A DNA stretch of 64,000 bases from Sphingobacteriia bacterium (GTDB lineage: Bacteria; Bacteroidota; Bacteroidia; Chitinophagales; Chitinophagaceae): positions 35,136 to 99,135 of the forward strand of contig JAECQP010000004.1 in the NCBI GenBank assembly GCA_015999745.1, in the 5' to 3' direction. Both the position numbers and the translations under genes were made by a program. Positions 1-10,100 of this stretch are shown here, piece after piece (position 1 is the first letter of the stretch; each line of letters opens with the position of its first letter). The notes under the pieces are model-generated. The model made no database searches and was not told the origin of the DNA. It was given only the letters and a program-made list of their open reading frames with translations.

Positions 1-951
1 TTGGTGGAAGTTGAACTGAACGAAGATGGAACCATCAATGCACCTGTGCTGGAGCCTGCGGGCAGGGTGCCCGATAAGGAACTGACACCTGAAACGCTCG
101 AAGAAGAACTGAATATTGCACAGATCTACCAGGCGCTGGTGTTCGGTATCCGCGATTATTTTCAAAAGATGGGATTCAAAAAAGCCATCCTGGGTTCTTC
201 CGGCGGAATTGACTCCGCCGTTACACTGGCATTGGCCTGTGATGCCCTGGGTGCAGAAAATGTAAGGGCCATCCTGATGCCTTCGCCTTATTCCACCGGT
301 CATTCGGTGGAGGATGCTGTTCAGTTAAGCAGGAACCTGGACAACCCTTATGATATCGTGCGTATCAACGATGTATATGAAAGTTTTCTAAAAACGCTGA
401 GCCCTGTTTTTGGCGACCTGCCTTTTTCACTGGCCGAAGAAAATATACAAAGCAGAACCAGGGGCAACCTGCTCATGGCCATTGCCAATAAATTCGGGTA
501 TATCCTGCTCAATACGTCTAATAAAAGTGAACTCTCTACCGGCTACGGCACGCTCTATGGAGATATGGCCGGAGGCCTGGGTGTATTGGGGGATTGTTAC
601 AAGCTGCAGGTATATGCACTGGCCAGGTACATTAACCGCAACGGTGAAATCATCCCGAACAATATCATCAATAAGGCGCCGAGTGCTGAGCTCCGACCGG
701 GTCAGAAAGACAGCGACAGTTTACCCGATTACAGCATCCTGGATAAACTCCTTTACCAATACATTGAAAAACGAAAGGGTCCCGCCGAAATCAAGGCGCA
801 GGGGTTTGACGCCGCATTGGTAGACCGCACACTGAAAATGGTGAACAACAATGAATACAAGCGCAACCAGTTTTGTCCGATCATTCGCGTTTCACCAAAA
901 GCTTTTGGGGTAGGCAGAAGAATGCCAATTGTGGGAAAGTACCTGAATTAA
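1..951 (+). CDS. nadE: Glutamine-dependent NAD+ synthetase, C-terminal part (5' end outside window)
   Basis: This is the ATP-dependent amidation domain that converts nicotinic acid adenine dinucleotide to NAD+. The PP-loop motif SSGGIDSAV lies at about residues 65-73 of the visible part, and TSNKSELSTGYGT and the GVGRRMPIVGKY tail are typical of the glutamine-dependent form. The first 35 or so residues look like the linker that follows the N-terminal nitrilase-type glutaminase domain, so the gene almost certainly begins before the window. The frame is open to base 1, and the TTG there is unlikely to be the start. Its stop codon touches the stop codon of the convergent gene, with no spacer. 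Confidence 0.93.
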   Translation: MVEVELNEDGTINAPVLEPAGRVPDKELTPETLEEELNIAQIYQALVFGIRDYFQKMGFKKAILGSSGGIDSAVTLALACDALGAENVRAILMPSPYSTGHSVEDAVQLSRNLDNPYDIVRINDVYESFLKTLSPVFGDLPFSLAEENIQSRTRGNLLMAIANKFGYILLNTSNKSELSTGYGTLYGDMAGGLGVLGDCYKLQVYALARYINRNGEIIPNNIINKAPSAELRPGQKDSDSLPDYSILDKLLYQYIEKRKGPAEIKAQGFDAALVDRTLKMVNNNEYKRNQFCPIIRVSPKAFGVGRRMPIVGKYLN

Positions 952-2883
952 TTACCGGATCAGCAATACGGAACCGGATTGATTGAAAGAGGTATTATTG
1001 GGGCCAATCCCTTTCACCACCCATATAAAAGCACCACTGTCGGGTACCGTTCCGTTTACCTTTCCATCCCAGGAAACAGCAGGATCCGCAGTGGCGAATA
1101 CGCGGTTGCCATAGCGGTTAAATATTTCAAAAGAAATCACCTGTACCTGTACAGGTCTGAATTTCAGGCGGTCATTGATCCCATCCCCATTGGGCGAAAA
1201 TGCGGTGGGAACATGTACGGCAGGACCTCTTCCATAAGTGATACAGACCTCATCTTTACTTTTACAAACGCTATCGTATCCCCAAACGGTAAGGGTATAG
1301 CACTGATTCTTTCCACCGGTAACATACGGATTGGCAATTCTTGTATCGGAAAGACCAAATGCAGGTTGCCACAGATAACTGTTCACCTGCGATTTCTTTA
1401 CAGGCATTTCATACGGAACATCAAAAGAGATAGTGGTATCCGGGCCCGCATTGGCGTTGGGAACAGGATACACAAAGGGCACTTTCACCAATGCTGCACC
1501 GCATCCTTTATCGGTAGTAATATTGAGTTGCACGGAATATCCCACACGAACCGAATCATTGAATGTGTAATAAAGGGCAGCATCGCGGTCTCGTGAAAAA
1601 ACCGCTGTTCCTCTCCCGGAGATGTATTGCCATTGATAACTGGTGATACTCCCCGAAGGAAATGCCGAAAGATTTTTAAGCTGTATGGGCTCACCGCTGC
1701 AAATGGAATCCTTAAAACTGAAATCGATCGTCAGATCCGGAAAATATTTCACCACTGTTTTAACCGTATCCTTACAACCGGCTGCATTGGAAAGCGCCAA
1801 CGTTACCGTGTACTCGCCCGCTGCCGGATATTGGTACACAGGGTAAATATCCGTTGAACGGTCGGCATCCGTTCCTTCCACACCAAAATCCCAGCGATGG
1901 TTCAGGGAGGTATTGTTGGGATTATTGCTGAAAAAAGCAGGTGCGTTATTGCAGATCACCGGCTGTGGAATCAGGTAGGCACGGCACTCCATCACCACCA
2001 GGTCTAACTCTGCGCGGTGCACATTTATGAGGTTGCCATTTCTGTATTCGCTGATCTCCAGCACAATGGTATAATTACCCGTTTTTTTAGGAGTACCTGT
2101 GAGTACACCGGTAACAGGATCGAGGGAAAATCCGGAACCTGTGCCAAAGGGCTCTGTAACGGTATAGCCATTTGCATAAGTGATTTCGTCGAGCAGGATG
2201 TTGCCTTCGGCTGTTTGACCAATGGCTTTCCCAAAGCTGAACCGAAGCTGGTCTCCGTCCGGATCCGAATACCGGAACCGGTAGGTATATGGCTTATCTA
2301 AGCAGGCGGTTAATGCAGAGTCATTTACCATTACCGGGGAGCTATTCACCTGTGCAGTGGCAGGGGGTGGAATTTTAGTTGCGTAAGTAAGCCCCTGCCC
2401 GGGAACAATCACCCCCGCTGCCATTTCTGAGCCCCCGTTCCACACTTCGCTGATGAGGTTTTTCTGATTGGTTGCACGACAGCAATCACTGATATATACC
2501 AGGTAGCCTTTTTCACTGGCCGGCAGTACAACTTCAGCAGCATATTCAATCAGATCGCAGCAAACATCGGGAGGATTCATTCCGCAGAAAGTAGCTTTTG
2601 TGTTCTCCAGCCTTCTTTTGGAAACCTGTTCCAGCTTTACCTTAAACTGGTTGGTAGGAGGCGTTCGTTCCACGGTATTAAAGAACCATATATACGGTTC
2701 ATTCAGGTCTGAATAACTTTTGCAATTCCGGTAAATCTTATAGGTAATCCGGTATGTGCCTGCTGTTGCATCCCCGGAAATAAAGGTATAGTTCAGCTCT
2801 CCCCCGTAAAACTGGGAAGCCTGCAGCCTTACACTGATACCCAGCAGAAAGCAAAGCAGCAATAAAGGAGTAATTTTCCGCAT
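952..2883 (-). CDS. Secreted PKD / gliding-motility C-terminal (CHU_C) domain protein
   Basis: This is a predicted secreted or cell-surface protein of about 643 residues. A hydrophobic signal peptide (MRKITPLLLLCFLLG...) starts the protein. A PKD-like domain lies around residues 330-390 (YPAAGEYTVTLALSNAAGC). The last 85 or so residues match the CHU_C / type B sorting domain of the type IX secretion system (VPTAFSPNGDGINDRLKF, then FEIFNRYGNRVF). Export through T9SS is therefore inferred; the ligand or role is unknown. Two more ATGs lie upstream (2895 and 2892). I chose 2883 because it leaves a compact signal peptide and a sensible distance to a near-consensus -7 box (TATTTTAG, 2912-2905). 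Confidence 0.85.
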   Translation of the reverse strand: MRKITPLLLLCFLLGISVRLQASQFYGGELNYTFISGDATAGTYRITYKIYRNCKSYSDLNEPYIWFFNTVERTPPTNQFKVKLEQVSKRRLENTKATFCGMNPPDVCCDLIEYAAEVVLPASEKGYLVYISDCCRATNQKNLISEVWNGGSEMAAGVIVPGQGLTYATKIPPPATAQVNSSPVMVNDSALTACLDKPYTYRFRYSDPDGDQLRFSFGKAIGQTAEGNILLDEITYANGYTVTEPFGTGSGFSLDPVTGVLTGTPKKTGNYTIVLEISEYRNGNLINVHRAELDLVVMECRAYLIPQPVICNNAPAFFSNNPNNTSLNHRWDFGVEGTDADRSTDIYPVYQYPAAGEYTVTLALSNAAGCKDTVKTVVKYFPDLTIDFSFKDSICSGEPIQLKNLSAFPSGSITSYQWQYISGRGTAVFSRDRDAALYYTFNDSVRVGYSVQLNITTDKGCGAALVKVPFVYPVPNANAGPDTTISFDVPYEMPVKKSQVNSYLWQPAFGLSDTRIANPYVTGGKNQCYTLTVWGYDSVCKSKDEVCITYGRGPAVHVPTAFSPNGDGINDRLKFRPVQVQVISFEIFNRYGNRVFATADPAVSWDGKVNGTVPDSGAFIWVVKGIGPNNTSFNQSGSVLLIR

Positions 2884-2978
2884 AATGCCCATCATAAGTC
2901 TATACTAAAATATGGGCTTTCTTTCATCCTTGTTCAGCTAAATGATGAGCGTGTAACAGGCTTTATGAAGTGCAGCCC

Positions 2979-3836
2979 CTATTTATGGCTTTTGTGCACC
3001 ACCAGTAATGGAAGATGCGAATGGAAAGCCAGCTTTTTGGTACTGCTCCGGATAAAGAGTTTCTCAAAAAAAGTATGCCTTTTGGGAATGGAAATGATCA
3101 TGTTGACCTTGTGACTGTCGGCAAACTCATTCACCCCATCTATATACTCCTTGTTTTTGGTAAAATGATACTCCGGATCAAATTCCTGCAACAGGGTATG
3201 TACGGCAAAGCCTTCACCCATTATACTGGCAGGATATTTTTTATTGGATTCTTCAATATCCACTTCTATATTGAACACCAGTAGTTTTGCATGGGTATCG
3301 TTGATTAATTGCCTGATCAGGTTTACCGGAATAAACTGGTCTGCATGATCGAAATCGCAGGCCAGCATAATATGCTCCACTTTCACAAATCTTGCCTGGG
3401 GAGGAATAATCAGTACCGGAACACCCATTGCGCCTGCAACGGAAATGGTGTTACTGCCAATCAGGGTCTCTTCCAGCGCGCCGCCACCGGTAATTCCCAT
3501 AATGATCAGTTCAATTTGTACTTCCTGTGCAATCTGTTCCAGGCCACCGGTAATAGAACCATATTCTACTTTTGTATCTACCTGGATATTAGTGCCAGGA
3601 AACTTCGCCAGCAATTCCGCTTTAAAACGATCTATATTGTTCTTTGCAGTGTCTTTATAAGAATCCAGTTCCAGCATTTGAACTCCTGGCATCAACGGGT
3701 CCAGCGCCACAGGCAGTTCGTAGGCATGAAACAACAACAACCTTTTTGCTTTTACCTGGACGGCAAAATGCATGGCGTATTCAGCAGCGTTGGCGGCTGT
3801 AGTAGAGAAGTCGGTTGGTACAATGATAGTATTCAT
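2979..3836 (-). CDS. Universal stress protein with two tandem Usp domains
   Basis: A cytoplasmic protein of 285 residues made of two UspA folds. The first domain begins with MNTIIVPTDFS and carries the nucleotide-binding pattern G-x2-G-x9-G-S (GITGGGALEETLIGSNT) at about residues 130-147, followed by GVPVLIIPP. The second domain (about 155-285) ends SHLPLLVVHK and lacks a clear ATP motif. The frame is open ten codons further upstream, but the Usp fold starts exactly at the ATG at 3836. Proteins of this family respond to starvation or stress; a specific role cannot be read from the sequence. It appears to be a single gene. Confidence 0.88.
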   Translation of the reverse strand: MNTIIVPTDFSTTAANAAEYAMHFAVQVKAKRLLLFHAYELPVALDPLMPGVQMLELDSYKDTAKNNIDRFKAELLAKFPGTNIQVDTKVEYGSITGGLEQIAQEVQIELIIMGITGGGALEETLIGSNTISVAGAMGVPVLIIPPQARFVKVEHIMLACDFDHADQFIPVNLIRQLINDTHAKLLVFNIEVDIEESNKKYPASIMGEGFAVHTLLQEFDPEYHFTKNKEYIDGVNEFADSHKVNMIISIPKRHTFFEKLFIRSSTKKLAFHSHLPLLVVHKSHK

Positions 3837-3923
3837 ACAATTCGTATTAATGTAAAATTCCAACATAAATTACATATAAAATATGACATAGATCATTCAT
3901 TTAACTGATTCGTATGTTCATCA

Positions 3924-3958
3924 AAAAGTCCTGCTTCCATTATCCGGTAGCAGGACTT
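3924..3958 (-). terminator. Intrinsic terminator of the thiolase gene
   Basis: Perfect 10-bp inverted repeat (AAGTCCTGCT at 3926-3935, AGCAGGACTT at 3949-3958) with a 13-base loop. Read on the minus strand it is followed by a run of T, and it lies 24 bases after the thiolase stop codon. Confidence 0.8.
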
Positions 3959-3981
3959 GCAATGTGTTCTTTTATAGTGAG

Positions 3982-5157
3982 TTAGAGATTTTCGATGATA
4001 CCGGCAATCCCTTGCCCGCCACCTACACAGGCAGATACCATTCCGTATTTTTTATTCAGTCGCTTCATATCGTTCAGTACCTGAACGGTTAATTTACTAC
4101 CGGTACAACCCAGTGGATGCCCGAGTGCAATAGCGCCACCGTTAATATTTACTTTAGCGGGATCCAGGCCCAGTTCGCGGATTACCGCCAGCGACTGGGA
4201 AGCGAAAGCTTCATTCAATTCAATCAGATCTATATCTGCAAGGCTCATATTGGCCTGTTTCAATACTTTCGGAATAGCGGCAACAGGTCCGATACCCATA
4301 ATTCTTGGATGTACGCCGGCAGAAGCACAGTTCACCAGTCTCCCGATTGGCTTTAATCCCAGCTCCGCCACCATGCGTTCGCTCATCACCAGTACGAAAG
4401 AAGAACCGTCACTGGTTTGGGAAGAGTTACCTGCAGTAACGGTGCCGGTAACAGAGAATGCAGGTTTTAATTTAGACAAGCCTTCCACCGTTGTATCGGC
4501 TCTTAACCCTTCGTCGGTATCCACTACATAAGAACGAACGGCTTTCTTACCTTTCTCGTTTACATAGGTTTCTTCAACCGTGATTGGAAGGATCCCGCTT
4601 TTGAAATAACCACTTTCAATGGCCACTTTGGCTTTTTGATGAGAATGGTACGCAAATACATCCTGGTCTTCCCTGGAGATATTATATTCTTTGGCAACTG
4701 CTTCTGCAGTAAGCCCCATACTCAGGTAATAATCCGGATCATCTTTTGCGATGGCATAGGATGGAACGGTTTTCCAACCTGTGGTTGGAACAAGGCTCAT
4801 ACTTTCGGTACCGCCTGCAACAATACATTCAGCCATACCGGTTCTGATTTTTGCAGTAGCCATGGCAATACTTTCCAGGCCACTGGCGCAATACCGGTTG
4901 ATGGTAATTCCCGGCACATCTATACCCAGCGCTTTTGCAGCAATGATCCTTCCGAATTGCAAACCCTGCTCTGCTTCAGGAACCGCATTCCCCACAATTA
5001 CATCGTCTACTCTTTTGGGATCCAGTTGAGGCACGGAAGCCACCAGGGCCTTGATGACTTCAACAGCCAGATCATCGGGTCTGAAAAAACGGAATCCGCC
5101 TCTTTTACTTTTAGTAATTGCAGTACGGTAACCTGCTACGATATATGCTTCCTGCAT
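3982..5157 (-). CDS. Acetyl-CoA C-acyltransferase (thiolase)
   Basis: A 391-residue thiolase that cleaves or condenses acyl-CoA and acetyl-CoA (fatty acid beta-oxidation or related degradation). The nucleophilic cysteine is Cys90 in NRYCASGLES; the other catalytic residues are His347 in ALGHPLGCTGS and Cys377 in SACVGGGQG. The length is normal. The frame also has an ATG at 5178, but a consensus -7 box (5183-5176) overlaps that codon, so the ATG at 5157 (MQEAYIVAGYRT) is the better start. No hydratase or acyl-CoA dehydrogenase gene is next to it, so whether it acts as FadA, FadI or PcaF cannot be settled. Confidence 0.93.
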   Translation of the reverse strand: MQEAYIVAGYRTAITKSKRGGFRFFRPDDLAVEVIKALVASVPQLDPKRVDDVIVGNAVPEAEQGLQFGRIIAAKALGIDVPGITINRYCASGLESIAMATAKIRTGMAECIVAGGTESMSLVPTTGWKTVPSYAIAKDDPDYYLSMGLTAEAVAKEYNISREDQDVFAYHSHQKAKVAIESGYFKSGILPITVEETYVNEKGKKAVRSYVVDTDEGLRADTTVEGLSKLKPAFSVTGTVTAGNSSQTSDGSSFVLVMSERMVAELGLKPIGRLVNCASAGVHPRIMGIGPVAAIPKVLKQANMSLADIDLIELNEAFASQSLAVIRELGLDPAKVNINGGAIALGHPLGCTGSKLTVQVLNDMKRLNKKYGMVSACVGGGQGIAGIIENL

Positions 5158-5175
5158 AAAATGAATTTTATTAGT

Positions 5176-5183
5176 CAAATGTA
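5176..5183 (-). promoter_or_regulatory. -7 promoter element of the thiolase gene
   Basis: TACATTTG on the minus strand, an exact match to the Bacteroidota -7 consensus TAnnTTTG, 18 bases upstream of the chosen ATG. No TTG at the usual -33 distance was found. Confidence 0.6.
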
Positions 5184-5241
5184 GGGAAAATGATTAAAAG
5201 TTGTTTATGCAACTAAATTAAGATAATTCACCAATTCATTC

Positions 5242-5249
5242 TATTTTCG
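5242..5249 (+). promoter_or_regulatory. Putative -7 promoter element of pyrD (TAnnTTCG variant)
   Basis: TATTTTCG lies 13 bases upstream of the TTG start of pyrD. It differs from TAnnTTTG at one position. The same variant precedes eno, purD and ppc in this window. Confidence 0.45.
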
Positions 5250-5262
5250 CCAAAACATTCTT

Positions 5263-6303
5263 TTGTACCAGCTGATCAGAAATATCCTGTTTTGTTTTCC
5301 CCCTGAGGAAGTGCATTATTTCGCCATGGGCTGTCTCAAAATGGGAACCCGGCTGTCTTTAACTGATGCCCTGATCCGGAATGCGTTTCAATTCCGTTCC
5401 AACCAACTGGAAAAAGAGCTTTGGGGCCTTCGTTTTCCCAACCCGGTAGGGTTAGGGGCCGGATTCGACAAGAATGCCTGCTACCTGAACGAGCTGGAAG
5501 CACTGGGATTTGGCTTTGTAGAAATCGGAACCGTAACGCCCAGGGCACAGCCGGGCAATGAGAAGCCCCGTTTATTCCGGCTTCCGCAAGATAAAGCGCT
5601 CATCAACAGGATGGGGTTCAACAACGAAGGGGTAGCTGCAGTAAAACAAAGACTGATCAATTGGAATAATGCCGGCGGCTCCCACATGATTATTGGCGGA
5701 AACATCGGTAAAAACAAAGTGACTCCCAACGAAGACGCCTGGAAGGATTACAAAATCTGCTTCAACGAACTGCACAACGAGGTGGACTATTTTGTAGTGA
5801 ACGTGAGTTCTCCCAATACGCCGGGATTGAGGGAACTGCAGGAGAAGGACGCGCTTCGCAGAATTTTCGGAGAGCTGCAAAACGACAACGCCGGCAAATC
5901 GAAGCCCAAGCCACTGCTGCTGAAGATAGCGCCAGACCTTACTCAGGAGCAACTGGATGATATTATTGCGCTGGCAGTTGAAATCGACCTCAGCGGCCTG
6001 GTAGCCACCAATACCACCACCAACCGCAGTATGCTCAGCCCTGCCGGTACCGAAAAAAGCAAAGCAATTGGACAGGGGGGGTTGAGTGGGAAACCGGTTC
6101 AGCAGCGATCCACAGAAGTGCTTTCCTATCTTTCCCGGAACACCGGGAAGAAAATACCCATTATTGCAAGCGGGGGCATATTTACCGGTGAAGACGCCGC
6201 CGATAAATTCAACAATGGGGCCTCATTGATACAGGTTTGGACTGGTTTTGTTTATGAAGGCCCTGCCATTACCAAAAAAATCTGCACTTACCTGGCCCGA
6301 TAA
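5263..6303 (+). CDS. pyrD: Dihydroorotate dehydrogenase (quinone), class 2
   Basis: Oxidises dihydroorotate to orotate in pyrimidine synthesis, passing electrons to quinone at the inner membrane face. The 346-residue length and the N-terminal helical part (MYQLIRNILFCFPPEEVHYF) fit class 2 enzymes. NPVGLGAGFDKN, the FMN-site sequence and the catalytic serine loop NVSSPNTPGLRELQ (about residues 180-193) are all present, as are ASGGIFTGEDA and QVWTGFVYEGP near the end. The start is a TTG. There is no in-frame ATG nearby, and an in-frame stop lies about 40 bases upstream. It is transcribed alone, divergently from the thiolase gene. Confidence 0.95.
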   Translation: MYQLIRNILFCFPPEEVHYFAMGCLKMGTRLSLTDALIRNAFQFRSNQLEKELWGLRFPNPVGLGAGFDKNACYLNELEALGFGFVEIGTVTPRAQPGNEKPRLFRLPQDKALINRMGFNNEGVAAVKQRLINWNNAGGSHMIIGGNIGKNKVTPNEDAWKDYKICFNELHNEVDYFVVNVSSPNTPGLRELQEKDALRRIFGELQNDNAGKSKPKPLLLKIAPDLTQEQLDDIIALAVEIDLSGLVATNTTTNRSMLSPAGTEKSKAIGQGGLSGKPVQQRSTEVLSYLSRNTGKKIPIIASGGIFTGEDAADKFNNGASLIQVWTGFVYEGPAITKKICTYLAR

Positions 6304-6321
6304 GCGAATACTGTTCCGCTG

Positions 6322-6329
6322 TATATTTG
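6322..6329 (+). promoter_or_regulatory. -7 promoter element of the TerC-like gene
   Basis: TATATTTG, an exact TAnnTTTG match, 18 bases upstream of the ATG at 6348. Confidence 0.6.
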
Positions 6330-6347
6330 CGGACAAGCTTAAAAATC

Positions 6348-7154
6348 ATGGAACATCTGTTCACCACCGAAAGTTTAATCAGTTTTTTGATACTGACTGT
6401 TCTGGAAGTTGTATTGGGTATTGACAATGTCATTTTTGTAAGTATTATCCTGAACCGGTTGCCCAAAGCCATTCAGAAAAAAGGAAGGCTGATCTGGATG
6501 GTCACCGGCATCATTACCAGAACCATTTTATTATTCGGCCTGAGCTGGCTCCTGTCTCAAAAAGGCAAGCCGGTTTTCAGTGCGTGGGAAAAGGATTTTG
6601 ATCTCGCCAGCCTGGTGATGCTGGCCGGTGGATTGTTCCTGATTTATAAGACCGTTAAAGAAATCCACCACAAACTGGAAGGGGAAGAAGCTGCCGCAGC
6701 AGGTATGGCTACCAAGCCGCTGAGCTTTGGCAGTGCAGTGTTCCAGATTATCCTGATTGATATGGTATTCAGCTTCGACAGCATCATTACTGCCGGAGGA
6801 ACAGCCAAACATATAGAGGTAATGATCAGCGCTGTGGTCATTGCCATGATCATTATGTTCCTGTTCAGCCCGTCTATTTCCGCGTTCATCCATAAACATC
6901 CGACTTTAAAAATGCTGGCTTTGTCGTTCCTGGTAATGATCGGTTTTGTTTTACTGGTAGAAGGATGGGATGCAAAAGGTACCCATGATCTTCACCTGAA
7001 GAATTATGTTTACTTCGCCATGGCATTCTCCTTTATGGTAGAACTGCTCAATATGCGGATGCGCAAAGGCATACAGAAGCCCAAACCTGTTGAATTAAGG
7101 GAACCCAGCATTGAAGACATCAATAACAGAGGCTATTCAGATATGGCTAAATAA
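6348..7154 (+). CDS. TerC family integral membrane protein
   Basis: A 268-residue polytopic membrane protein of the TerC/Alx family, whose members are linked to metal ion (manganese) export and tellurite resistance. The two family signatures with acidic residues inside membrane helices are visible: TVLEVVLGIDNVIF near the N-terminus and DMVFSFDSIITAGG near the middle. The chosen start MEHLFTTESL follows an exact -7 box; the seven codons upstream overlap that box and are probably not translated. The substrate is not evident. It is convergent with the large envelope protein gene, seven bases away. Confidence 0.88.
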   Translation: MEHLFTTESLISFLILTVLEVVLGIDNVIFVSIILNRLPKAIQKKGRLIWMVTGIITRTILLFGLSWLLSQKGKPVFSAWEKDFDLASLVMLAGGLFLIYKTVKEIHHKLEGEEAAAAGMATKPLSFGSAVFQIILIDMVFSFDSIITAGGTAKHIEVMISAVVIAMIIMFLFSPSISAFIHKHPTLKMLALSFLVMIGFVLLVEGWDAKGTHDLHLKNYVYFAMAFSFMVELLNMRMRKGIQKPKPVELREPSIEDINNRGYSDMAK

Positions 7155-7161
7155 CGATTGT

Positions 7162-10100
7162 TTAGAAATCGAATCCCAGCGCAAAGTAGTATACAGGTTT
7201 ACCCCTGAATATTCCTTTCATGGGCCAGCCCGCATCAAATTTCAGGAAATAGCCAAGCACGGTACTTCTTGCGCCAAAACCATAACCACCCGCAAACGGA
7301 CCAAGGCCACCGGCATCTACCCGAACAACAACGGATGAATTCGGATCTGTGTAAATATCGCCCGGACGTTTGATACCATTGTATTTGCCATTCCATGCAG
7401 TTCCCAGATCGATGAACTGAACCAACTGGAAATTGCGGATAAAGGCATTGTTGATGGGTTTATCGATGAAGGTGGAAAATACCGGTAACCTGAATTCACT
7501 GTTAATGACAAATGCATTGTTACCATTGGCAATATTCTGCCTGTACCCACGCATATTCACCGCCAGTGTCTGGAACGCGTAGGTTTGATCCGCCGCCGGT
7601 GTATTGGCTCCATTAAACTTAGGTCCGATCCAGCCATCCACACCACCCAGGTAGTAGATCAGCTTTTGTGAACCCCACGAGAAATCGGCAGCAGCCCTTC
7701 CCGCCCAAATAAAGTTGCGGTAGATCTTGTGATAATATCTTGCATCAAATCCGAAGTTCAATGTGGGTTTACCCTTGTACAACTTATCATCGGTCAATGG
7801 GAGGTTCACATCCATGAATACTTTATAACGCAGGCCATTCCAGATATTCTGTGTAGGGTTCAGGGTATTATCGTGTACATATTCAAAACGGGATAACAGG
7901 AACTTAGATAAGGTATCCGGATAAGCCAGAGCATTCGGATTAGGCAATCCGCTTGCATTATCATACGGGCGCAGAATACCTCTGTCTGTCCTTAACCCAA
8001 CAGTTGCACGGAAGCTTTTCACCTCATTGATGGCATACTTGGCATTTACCTGGTACAGATTGGTGATCAGCATATTGTTGAACTGGCTGCCGTAAAAATT
8101 GGTCACATTGCTTCTGTAATAAGTAACACCCCAGTCAATTCGCTTCCGCAGGTTATGGAAAGAGAACAGGATATCCTTATCACTCAGGTTGGTTCCGAAA
8201 CGAAGTCCGGCCACAAACTTGATATCTTCAAACAGTTCTGTTACACCTACCCGGAAAGTAAAGTTGAAGTCATTACCATTGTTCAGCTGAATAGGCCCGT
8301 TGCCCCCACCGTAAGGCTGGTACTTGTTGATCAGCACGTTGTTGGAAAAACCACTCAGTACATAGTCGGCATTGAATTTTTTGCGATAATCAAACAACCG
8401 CGATTTAGACAATGAACTTTGCTTTTGTGCAGTGGTCAACGGTATTTTCGGCAGTGCATACGCGGTATCGGACTTTTCATCTGCAAATTCATTCTGGAAG
8501 AAATCCTTTGCCTTTTTAACCGTATCGGCTGCCAATGGTTTCTGTGTGTATACAATTGCTTTACCCTCCGATACTTTCTTGTCCTCCATTGCTTTCCGGG
8601 CGTACTCGGTTGGTTTTGGATTCACATTTCTTTTATTCAGGGCAGCCTCATCTACTTTTAATTTGTAGAGAAATTTAAAATCACCTTCTCTTCTTACTTC
8701 GCTTACCTGTCCATTGTTCCCGGCAATCCTGGTTTCCAGCAAACTGCTCTGGTAATTGGTGATAGGGAAGGTATAAGTAGAGTCTTTGTACACCTGGAAA
8801 TAACTTACACTATCCGGCTCCTGTTTCTGCCAGGCCATCAGTGTGGAATCAAATTCATTCGGTGCAGGATTGCGTAATATTTCATCCCCGATATAATACA
8901 GGGTATCCAGTCCGTTTCGCTGGGTAGCAAAGAAACCCGCCCACCTGTTGGCGATACCATTTTCATCCGATACAAAAGTGAAGTGATTGGTATTGTATTG
9001 CATGGGGTATCTGGCATTCCCGAATTTTACATTGGTGAGCTGTGTGATTTGTTTTTCCTTGCTGTCGTTCAGGATATCTGCCATAAAGATATTGTAACGG
9101 TACCTGCCGGGGAGTACGGTATCCTGGTTAGGCGCTACCGGGCCCGGGCGGTTGGAAGCAAAAATAATGCCCACCCTGTTCGGAAAACTGACCATGGTAG
9201 GCGTAAGATCATCATATACATCGTTGGTAATCTGGGTGGCTTTCTGCTCTTCAATTTTATAAGTATAGATATCGGTATGCCCGTTCTTCACTGCGCTCAT
9301 CACCAGCGTATTGGCATCCAGCATAAACGAGGCGTCCAATATCTGGTCAAATCCTTCAATGGTTTGCTTATATCTTTTATAGCGGGCTACCAGATCATAT
9401 ACAAACATTTTGGTTTTGCCCATCTCCCAGTAAATCACCAGCAGGCGGGAACCCTTGCCATCCCAGGCCAGGATCGGGTAGCTGGGGTTTACATCGGCCA
9501 TATTGGTTCTCACACCGGTTTTCAACAACACCTTTGTATCATAAAAGTTCTCAATCAGTTTTACACTATACAATCCTTTATTGAACTCGAGGGAAGCATA
9601 GGTATTGCTCTTGGGGTTAGGGTTGGCCTGAAAACGGAAATAATCCTTTTTGGTAATTTCCTCCGTAACACTCAACTGGCCCTTCACCTGGTTGCGGCGT
9701 TGCCGGATATCTTTAATATACCGCTCCTGCTGAAACTGCATGAAGTCGTTTAGCACGTCCTTGAATTTTCTTTTACAGATCCTTAAACAGGCACTGTTGA
9801 TATTCTTGTAAATCCGGGACAGATATAACAGATAGGTGATGTTTTCCTTCCGGTATTTTTCTCCGATATAATTCCAGAAAGCATGCCCGGCAAGCTCCGG
9901 CTTTTCAAATGCCAACTGGTAAAAAGAGTTGTAGCGGCCGCTGAGGATTGCGCTCTTCAACAGATCGTCCTTTTCTGCACTCCAGGCTTCCGCTGCATAT
10001 GCCACATAGCCGTCTACCATCCATTTAGGCAGATCCAATAAAGCCTGGTTGCTGGCGAATTCGCCAATATCATCTCCAAACAACAGGTTATCGGTCAGCA

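Noticed and set aside
8983..9753. 256-codon open frame on the plus strand inside the envelope protein gene
   Set aside because: It lies wholly antisense to a well-supported coding frame, has low-complexity His/Ile-rich content and no recognisable motif.
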